Source: Sanderia malayensis | Taxonomy: Eukaryota; Cnidaria; Scyphozoa; Semaeostomeae; Pelagiidae | NCBI GenBank assembly: GCA_013076295.1 | Contig: RQOL01000531.1 | Span: forward strand, 2,604,001 to 2,668,000 | Length of the DNA: 64,000 nt | Direction of reading: 5' to 3' | The notes under the pieces: generated by a model | Database searches by the model: none | The model's input: only the letters and a program-made list of their open reading frames with translations | What the model was told of the DNA's origin: nothing | Shown: positions 55,831 through 64,000 of the stretch, piece by piece | Numbering within the stretch: the first letter of the stretch is position 1 | How the letters are laid out: each line of letters begins with the position of its first letter | Made by a program: the position numbers and the translations under genes

Positions 55831-58800
55831 ATGGATAGTTACGGTGTTATTGCAAACCAGCCCGTCGTTATTGACAATGTAAGTCGCAGTGGAAATGAAA
55901 ATTATGATATGTTTAACACTTGATGTCCAATCTATTATTGTAGTTCACCAACTGGCCTATAGACAGGACAGCTTCCAGTCCAGTCCTGTCAACCAGGTCC
56001 CTATTGTATCTATTACAGACTCAAGCGTTAAGGGAATCCATTTATGAAATGAACTGATTCTTATACAGTATGATTGTACGACTTTAAGAGAAGGCATAGA
56101 AATTAACGGATGTGGATTAAACTTTCAGGGTTCTGGTGTAATCAAGGCTGGGTTTGCTGGAGATCAAATACCAAAGTGCCACTTTCCAAGCTTGTAAGTT
56201 GCCCATCGAACGTCTTGTTATTCGTATCATGAATGGTTACAGTTCAGAAATGATTATCTCATAAAGTGAATTGAATGGCCTGAATCAATTTGTTTTGATT
56301 GTTTCAGCATTGGCAGACCCAAACATGTCAGGGTCATGGCAGGAGCCTTGGAAGGAGATATCTTTATAGGCAAAAAAGCAGAAGTAGGTTAAGTAAACTT
56401 TCCGGGTTATACTATTGCAATGTATAGCCCTTTCAAGTTTGTAGCACTTTTCTATATGCTTGTGTTTGTCATGCATCTATCATGTAGAATGCTGGGCCAG
56501 GCTGGAAAACACCCTAGTACTCGCAGCTACGCAACTATTGGGTACCTGAAAGTCGCAGCCAGGTTTCCTTTCACCAGCACAAAATATTTGCTCGCAGCCA
56601 TCAGGGTTTACTGCACAACAACCAAATTACAAATTTTTGCTCGCACCAAAACTACCGCAGCTCGCATGTCGCAGCACTCTAAATGGTGCTGCTCGCTACT
56701 ACGCGTAGGCAAAATACAGCATATTTTCCAACCCGGATGCTGGGTAAAATGTTAGTGCATTTGGAAACAAGTTTCACCACTTTGTTATAATGGATTTACA
56801 AATATATTTCATTTGTCAATGTTATTTTTTACAGGAATACAGGGGACTGTTGAATATTAGATATCCCATGGAGGTAATGTTAGATCATTTTTAAGGAACA
56901 CTATTCATCATTTCTGCATTTCATGTTGCTTATTTTGTTTCCTCATATCACAAATACTATTTGCAACAGAGTAGTATACTTATTTGGAGAGCTCAAGTGT
57001 TATTATTTATTTTATAGCATGGCATCATAGAAGATTGGAATGACATGGAAAGAATATGGCAGGTACCATGAACTATTTGCAAAGTATTAAATTATTTTTG
57101 CAGAACTGTTATTTTCTTTCTGTGTTTGAAAAAATCTTCCAAAATATGGATCAATTAAGGTATGATAATGTGATAAACATTTCTTTTTTCTTCATAGTAT
57201 ATTTACTCAAAAGACCAACTACAGACATTTTCTGAGGAGGTAAACTGCTTGTTTTTGTTGATTTATATCATATTATTACATGTAAAACCTTTTTAATGCT
57301 ATTTTTGTGTATGTTGTAATTTTAGCATCCAGTACTCTTAACTGAAGCTCCAATAAATCCAAGGAAAAACAGAGAAAAAACTGCTGAGGTTTCTTGTAAT
57401 ATTTTTATATAGACCTCAGGCTTTTGATGGATACATTTTACCTTTTAAACAGTTTTATGAACCTCATTAGAAGACCAAAAAACCGTTGGATTCGGTAGGG
57501 ATGTGCATAGCTGAAATTTTGATTTTTTTGTTGTAGATTTTCTTTGAAACATTTAATGTGCCTGCTTTGTTTATATCACTGCAAGCGGTTCTGAGTCTGT
57601 GAGTAAACATCAACTATTGACAATGTTCAGTTACTGATTCTGTGCACTGTATGAGTTTTTATTACTAAGCCATACTCTCTTTCAAACTTGTGAGCCAAAC
57701 AAGTTCTATAATATGCAGATGACACCCTTTATCATTCATTGCCCTGCCATCTCAAACATTTGTTTGGTTGTTGTTTATAGTTATGCCACTGGAAGAACGA
57801 CTGGAATAGTTTTGGATTCAGGAGATGGTGTAACGCATGCTGTCCCTATATTTGAAGGTTTTGCGATGCCACACTCAATAATGAGAGTTGATCTTGCTGG
57901 AAGGCAAGTAACCAAACATCTTTTGCATTGGAAATGTTGTCTGTTAATTTAATCTACTAATCCAATTTGTAAAATTGTTTTTGTTTACAGCCTAAAGTAT
58001 AAGCTTGTAATTATAGACTTACAAAGTTTTTATGTTGCGTTTTATTTGACCAGGGATGTAACAAGATATCTTCAGCTACTTCTGAGAAAGGAAGGATGGA
58101 ATTTCCATACTTCTGCTGAATTAGAAATAGTTAAAACTATAAAGGAGGTAACTTTTTGCATGAAATACCTCACCCACTTGTCGTTAAAGCTTGATATTTT
58201 GTTGTAAGTAACAAAATAAATCTATAAATTGTTGATGGCATTTGTATTTCATTGCAGAGAGTTTGTTATTTGGCGTTGAATCCTCAGAAGGAAGAATCAA
58301 TGGAAGCTGAGAAATCTGTTTATGTTTTGCCCGATGGAAATTTACTTGAGGTAATTAATTTAATTGCCCACTTTATTGTTTTACAACATACCCTAATCTG
58401 TACTAAGTGTTCATGTAAATCTTCTTGGTTTCCTCAAATGATAAAGTTGCCTTTAATTAGTTTTCGAAAACATTTTTATAAAGTAAAGCAGAAATTAATT
58501 ATAAATTCCATATTATAACATTGATATACAAAGTTTATCTTTATTTAATTTACAGTAATTTTCTCAATTGGTCAGTGAATCTTTTTAAGTTTCACTCATA
58601 AGCACTTCTTTTCTTGACATTAAAAATTTATATTCTTATTATGATAATCACTGAACAGATAAATGCAAGCATATTCAACGTCTTTTTAAGGTTGGTCCAG
58701 CAAAGTTTCGAGCTCCAGAACTGCTATTCCGACCGGATCTTATTGGAGAGGAATTTGAAGGCTTGCATCAGGTACTTGTCGTTTTCAGGAATAACATTTG

Positions 58801-59757
58801 AAATTAACATCTTTTGTTCAATAACGTAAGAAGTAATTACGCAAACTTATCTTTGTCCATATCAAGGTTCTTCAATATTCAATACGAAAATCTGATATGG
58901 ATTTACGAAAAACTCTGTATTCGAATATTGTCCTATCAGGAGGATCAACATTGTTTAAAGGTAATTTAACTTTCACGCCTATTGATGGTCATTGTTTCTA
59001 ATAACTGGCTTTGACACACATGTATTCAGTATTCAAGAATTGCTTGTCAAGTGTTTCAACTTCCATCGGCGCTGTTACAAATAACGGCCTTCTGATGTTT
59101 GCATGATATTCTTTTTAGGTTTTGGTGATCGATTATTACACGAAGTTAAAAAGTTGGCCCCTAAAGACATAAAAATAAAGGTAATTGATAAATGTATTCT
59201 TTTTATTTCGAACACCCTTTTTTCTAACATGTCCGTCCGTTTCTTGCACTGCGAGACAAATCCTTTTGTCTATTGCAGAGAAATAGTTCACTCTCCTCTC
59301 CAACGCATTTGTGCCATGCACCGTTAAGTTTGTTATAACACCCAGCAACCAATATCGATGATAATTTTAAGGACTTTTTGTCTTTTGTTCTGAGACAAGG
59401 CTGACGCCATGTTCTCTATTTTCTAATTCCCCGTTCCCCGATTTCCCGTTCTCCCTTTTACAGATAGCCTGAGGTTGAAGTCTCTATTGCCACCTACAAC
59501 TGTATATTTTCTATTTTCCAGATTTCTGCACCCCAAGAAAGGTTATATTCTACCTGGATAGGGTGAGCTTTGTACATTGTTATGATCGCCTTCTAACCAC
59601 ACAGACAGTATATTTACACAGTTCATTAATTTGTCTTTATTTTGCTTATTTCAGTGGCTCTATTCTCGCTTCTTTGGACACGTTCAAGAAAATGTGGGTC
59701 TCAAAAAAAGAGTACGACGACGAAGGAGCGCGTGCTATTCATCGAAAGACATTTTAG
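55831..59757 (+). CDS. ACTR1: Centractin / actin-related protein 1 (Arp1), 16 exons
   Basis: Builds the short actin-like filament of dynactin, the cofactor of cytoplasmic dynein. Exons: 55831-55878, 56129-56193, 56308-56383, 56835-56873, 57018-57062, 57198-57239, 57326-57388, 57537-57598, 57781-57903, 58054-58147, 58258-58350, 58691-58771, 58867-58960, 59119-59180, 59522-59562, 59655-59757. The sum is 1,131 nt, exactly 376 residues as in vertebrates. Landmarks: the [10 protein letters not shown]-terminus, [10 protein letters not shown] phosphate loop, [43 protein letters not shown], and the C-terminal IHRKTF. Residue 20 is part of a conserved GSGVIKAGF block. The intron after exon 9 uses a GC donor (GCAAGT). 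Intron 14 is the largest between late exons. The gene looks fully intact. Confidence 0.98.
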
Positions 59758-60012
59758 ATACTCTAATTATTTATTCTCCAAATGCGATATAGTAAAGACC
59801 ATCATTCTAATTAGTGTGACCAGCATAAAAATTGTCATGCAGGCTACCTGGGTACCTCCCACCCTTTTATTTTCATATTCTGTCTATTTCACATCAACTG
59901 GCTGTATTATTGACATTGGCACAGCTTTTTAGTTTTGGGACGCTATGAAAACGTAGATATTTATTTTGCTCATTGTAAATTGGAAGGTTGTCCAATTTCA
60001 AAACTTGCGATG
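59758..60012 (+). other. ACTR1 3' UTR
   Basis: The AT-rich stretch between the stop codon and the first AATAAA signal has no coding signal. Confidence 0.6.
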
Positions 60013-60018
60013 AATAAA
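60013..60018 (+). terminator. Polyadenylation signal AATAAA for ACTR1
   Basis: First canonical AATAAA downstream of the stop codon, 256 bases after it, in an AT-rich context. Confidence 0.55.
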
Positions 60019-60585
60019 TATTTTATCAACACTACACCGTGAATTGAAATTATATTTTTACTAATTTTCCTGAGAGAAGAAGGTAGTGATATTTTCAGAG
60101 ATACCAGGTGACGTTGCAAAGGTCATGCTATGATTTGACATTAAGTCCAGGTTATTTTTGCTATGTTGTTTTATTTATCATTTTTATTGTCATCTCTACC
60201 GATTATAACAAGTTGATAAAATTTCAAGGAATGTGGAATCGAGTTTGCTGCTTTTTCATTTTACTTCGCCCCACTCACTAATATGAAGCATTTAATTTTT
60301 GTTTGCAACCACGCGGAATACTATGACATGGATCATGGAGAATGTGTTATGGCAAAGATAAGATAAGCTGCCTGCTTATTACGTTTCAAAAATCTAAAGC
60401 TCTTTTTCCTGATCACCTTTGTTTCGCTGCATTAGGTGGGAGATACATACACATGCCCAGTTAGGAGGATTGCCTGACGCTAAAAAAGTTAGGCAAGGAC
60501 TTCATGTATGTAAACTATAGGTTCCGAAATACAATTATAAGCTAATGCATGATATAGGGGTAATATGTGTGTCACTACAATGTAT
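60019..60585. other. Intergenic, nothing recognised
   Basis: No ORF of note, RNA gene or repeat until the short repeats near 60590. Confidence 0.5.
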
Positions 60586-60589
60586 ATGT

Positions 60590-60650
60590 AGTGTATAACA
60601 CATGTATAACACATGTATAACGCATGTATAACACATGTAGGACATGTATA
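60590..60650. repeat. Short repeat of ATAACACATGT units
   Basis: About five 12-13-bp units of TATAACACATG lead directly into the 91-bp satellite and share its GTGTATAA wording, so they may be the seed from which the satellite grew. Confidence 0.65.
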
Positions 60651-62830
60651 GCATATGTATTAGTGCATTATCGGTGTGCATCTCGGTGAAAACACGTAAA
60701 TACAGTGAATAGCAAGTGTATAAGGGTGTGTATAAGTGAACACAAGTGTATTAGTGCATTATCAGTGTGCATCTCTGTGAAAACACGTAAATACAGTGAA
60801 TAACAAGTGTATAAGGGTGTGTATAGGTGGACACAAGTGTATTAGTGCATTATCGGAGTGCATCTCGGTGAAAACATGTAAATACAGTGAATAGCAAGTG
60901 TATAAGGTTGTGTATAAGTGAACACAAGTGTATTAGTGCATTATCAGTGTGCATCTCGGTGAAAACACGTAAATACAGTGAATAACAAGTGTATAGGGGT
61001 GTGTATAGGTGGACACAAGTGTATTAGTGCATCATCGGAGTGCATCTCTGTGAAAAGACGTAAATACAGTGAATAGCAAGTGTATAAGAGTGTGTATAAG
61101 TGAAGACAAGTATATTAGTGCATCATCAGTGTGCATCTCAGTGAAAACACGTAAATACAGTGAATAGCAAGTGTATAAGAGTGTGTACAAGTGAAGACAA
61201 TTGTATTAGTGCATTATCAGTGTGCATCTCGGTGAAAACACGTAAATACAGTGAATAGCAAGTGTATAAGAGTGTGTATAAGTGAAGACAAGTATATTAG
61301 TGCATCATCAGTGTGCATCTCAGTGAAAACACGTAAATACAGTGAATAGCAAGTGTATAAGGTTGTGTATAAGTGAACACAAGTGTATTAGTGCATTATC
61401 AGTGTGCATCTCGGTGAAAACACGTAAATACAGTGAATAGCAAGTGTATAAGAGTGTGTATAAGTGAAGACAAGTATATTAGTGCATCATCAGTGTGCAT
61501 CTCAGTGAAAACACGTAAATACAGTGAATAGCAAGTGTATAAGAGTGTGTACAAGTGAAGACAATTGTATTAGTGCATTATCAGTGTGCATCTCGGTGAA
61601 AACATGTAAAAACAGTGAATAGCAAGTGTATAAGGTTGTGTATAAGTGAACACAAGTGTATTAGTGCATTATCAGTGTGCATCTCGGTGAAAACACGTAA
61701 ATACAGTGAATAGCAAGTGTATAAGAGTGTGTATAAGTGAAGACAAGTATATTAGTGCATCATCAGTGTGCATCTCAGTGAAAACACGTAAATACAGTGA
61801 ATAGCAAGTGTATAAGAGTGTGTACAAGTGAAGACAATTGTATTAGTGCATTATCAGTGTGCATCTCGGTGAAAACATGTAAAAACAGTGAATAGCAAGT
61901 GTATAAGGTTGTGTATAAGTGAACACAAGTGTATTAGTGCATTATCAGTGTGCATCTCGGTGAAAACACGTAAATACAGTGAATAGCAAGTGTATAAGAG
62001 TGTGTATAAATGAAGACAAGTATATTAGTGCATCATCAGTGTGCATCTCAGTGAAAACACGTAAATACAGTGAATAGCAAGTGTATAAGAGTGTGTACAA
62101 GTGAAGACAATTGTATTAGTGCATTATCAGTGTGCATCTCGGTGAAAACACGTAAATACAGTGAATAGCAAGTGTATAAGAGTGTGTATAAGTGAAGACA
62201 AGTATATTAGTGCATCATCAGTGTGCATCTCAGTGAAAACACGTAAATACAGTGAATAGCAAGTGTATAAGAGTGTGTACAAGTGAAGACAATTGTATTA
62301 GTGCATTATCAGTGTGCATCTCGGTGAAAACATGTAAAAACAATGAATAGCAAGTGTATAAGGTTGTGTATAAGTGAACACAAGTGTATTAGTGCATTAT
62401 CAGTGTGCATCTCGGTGAAAACATGTAAATACAGTGAATAGCAAGTGTATAAGGTTGTGTATAAGTGAACACAAGTGTATTAGTGCATTATCAGTGTGCA
62501 TCTCGGTGAAAACACGTAAATACAGTGAATAACAAGTGTATAAGGGTGTGTATAGGTGTACACAAGTGTATTAGTGCATTATCAGTGTGCATCTCGGTGA
62601 AAACACGTAAATACAGTGAATAGCAAGTGTATAAGAGTGTGTATAAGTGAAGACAAGTATATTAGTGCATTATCAGTGTGCATCTCGGTGAAAACACGTA
62701 AATACAGTGAATAACAAGTGTATAAGGGTGTGTATAGGTGGACACAAGTGTATTAGTGTATTATCGGTGTGCATCTCGGTGAAAACACGTAAATACAGTG
62801 AATAACAAGTGTACAAGAGTGTTGTCGCAG
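60650..62830 (+). repeat. 91-bp satellite array, 24 copies
   Basis: Regular 91-bp period judged from the GTGCATCTC landmark (first at 60676, last at 62769, i.e. 23 intervals of 91). Two unit types differ by CACAAGTGTATTAGTG versus GACAAGTATATTAGTG and by GCATTATC versus GCATCATC, alternating in places to give a 182-bp higher-order period. Not coding. Confidence 0.95.
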
Positions 62831-63089
62831 TGTACCTCTCTGAACAGTGTGTAAATCTTTATTGCAAACATTGCAAATATTGCCTTTAGGAATGTATCAT
62901 CTTACAAGTTTCTTTTGTACGTTTTGATGAGTCGCAGTCGCAAAAAGCACAATTTCGTGGAAGTTATGTCTGATATGAAGGAATCTACGAAGATGCTGTA
63001 TATCGTAATATTGTTATTGCAGTCAATTCCGTGTCTGGGAATCATTTTAGATCATTAGTCGGAAGTTTATGTCAGAAAAATTATTTCAG

Positions 63090-63601
63090 AATTTGAAGGA
63101 GATCCTACAAACTGCCGCTTTGGGCGTGTTATTGAGCCGCCTTTAGTTCCTGATGCAAAGGACAGTCGACGTTCATTCTTTTTGCCACGGATTTTCTTGT
63201 GGTGTCCTGTGCAACACAGAAAGTTAACAATCCGTTGCCCCGTCCACAATACAGCTTTGCGTCCTGGGAAATGGACAGATATCTTAACCAGGGAGTGTCC
63301 ACGTAATCCACGACTAATTTTTGATATTGGAGAGAATATAGTGCTAATTCAAATATATTACGAGTGCTCCTCTTTGCATCGCTATTTGTCTACCAGTGAA
63401 GATTTAATGGAACAGATAAATACAACTTTGACTCCTGTACCATTTCGACTTTTCTATAGAACGGCTTGCACCCTAACGATTTTGGATCATATTGTAGAAT
63501 CTGTCATCCACGGAAACAACTTCATGCAAATAGCAGAAGCTTACCTGATGAAATACCCTCCTCGTCGTCCCCGCTATATTGTTCTTCAGAGCATTCCATA
63601 A
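63090..63601 (+). CDS. Transposon-like zinc-ribbon exon (DUF6729-like), fragment
   Basis: An open frame that follows a TTATTTCAG acceptor and ends in TAA at 63599-63601, about 170 residues. It reads FFLPRIFLWCP, then a Cys-Pro-His pair, PGKWTD and YYECSS, which resembles the N-terminal zinc-ribbon region (DUF6729-like) of large metazoan transposon proteins of the KDZ type. The rest of such a protein is not present, so this is a fragment or one exon. It sits between inverted satellite blocks. The family call rests on the pattern of motifs from memory and needs a profile search. Confidence 0.45.
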
Positions 63602-63713
63602 AGTCATATTCGTCGTTGCTCATTTCATCATCAGCGTCATAGTGGCTATCAGATTCTTCCTGAGCTTCAGCTACATTAGGCAATTTCCTTTCTGACATTT
63701 TACCAACATACAA
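63545..63713 (-). CDS. Acidic N-terminal exon, opposing the zinc-ribbon exon
   Basis: Starts at ATG (63713, or 63698 for the second Met) and runs about 56 codons to a good donor, CATCAG|GTAAGC, at 63545. The peptide is rich in Asp/Glu/Ser with MSERKLPN at its start, like the N-termini of many DNA-transposon proteins. It overlaps the end of the plus-strand frame by about 57 bp, so either one is an artefact or an inversion has placed two exons head to head. Downstream exons on the minus strand would have to lie in or beyond the satellite. Confidence 0.35.
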
Positions 63714-63789
63714 ATCACGATGTCTTTACATGAGAATGATATATGATGACTGACACTACTTTCAACAAAGTGTTTATGCAAAGAAATAC

Positions 63790-64000
63790 AACTACAACTA
63801 ATACACTTGTCTTCACTTGTACACACTCTTATACACTTGCTATTCACTGTATTTACGTGTTTTCACCGAGATGCACACTGATAATGCACTAATACAATTG
63901 TCTTCACTTGTACACACTCTTATACACTTGCTATTCACTGTATTTACGTGTTTTCACTGAGATGCACACTGATGATGCACTAAAACACTTGTCTTCACTT
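63790..64000 (-). repeat. 91-bp satellite in inverted orientation (window edge)
   Basis: Reverse complement of the 60650-62830 unit, more than two copies, continuing past the window end. It contains the complement of CATCTCGGTGAAAACACG at the same 91-bp spacing. Confidence 0.93.

Overview
The window is eukaryotic. It holds an intron-rich animal genome segment, about one-third GC, with GT-AG introns, TTAGGG-type telomere motifs, single-exon receptor and channel genes, and full-length orthologues of huntingtin, DDRGK1 and centractin (ACTR1). An invertebrate is likely, and the single-exon GPCR and short DEG/ENaC channel would suit a cnidarian. The sequence alone does not fix the species.

Layout. 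1-981 (+) is the 3' end of an unidentified gene. 3614-5101 (-) is an aminergic-like class A GPCR. 10.27-13.98 kb is a fold-back element: two roughly 0.7 kb inverted arms around AT-rich tandem modules and a palindrome-rich centre. 14914-16263 (-) is a DEG/ENaC channel. 18086-51426 (-) is a complete huntingtin gene, which I resolved into 63 phase-consistent exons (3,110 residues). DDRGK1 (51960-53785, -, 7 exons) lies 533 bp upstream of it in the same orientation. ACTR1 (55831-59757, +, 16 exons, 376 residues) is divergent from DDRGK1; a 151-bp minisatellite full of TTAGGG-like motifs sits between their start codons. The right edge is a 91-bp satellite (24 copies) that reappears in inverted orientation at the window end. 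The two satellite blocks flank about 0.95 kb with a transposon-like ORF and an opposing acidic exon.

The most striking feature is inside huntingtin. Its intron 26 (32594-40863) holds 48 tandem tRNA-Ala genes on the huntingtin strand, spaced exactly 171 bp where the sequence is clean. Six more tRNA-Ala genes and one tRNA relic lie in other huntingtin introns on both strands, so the gene body carries 54 tRNA-Ala genes with all three usual anticodons (AGC, UGC, CGC). The middle of the array is full of one-base deletions, which look more like uncorrected long-read consensus error than biological decay.

The genes do not form an operon-like pathway. Huntingtin (scaffold for dynein/dynactin transport), ACTR1 (the dynactin filament) and DDRGK1 (ER UFMylation adaptor) are conserved housekeeping neighbours. 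The novelty is in the repeats and nested RNA genes between and inside them.
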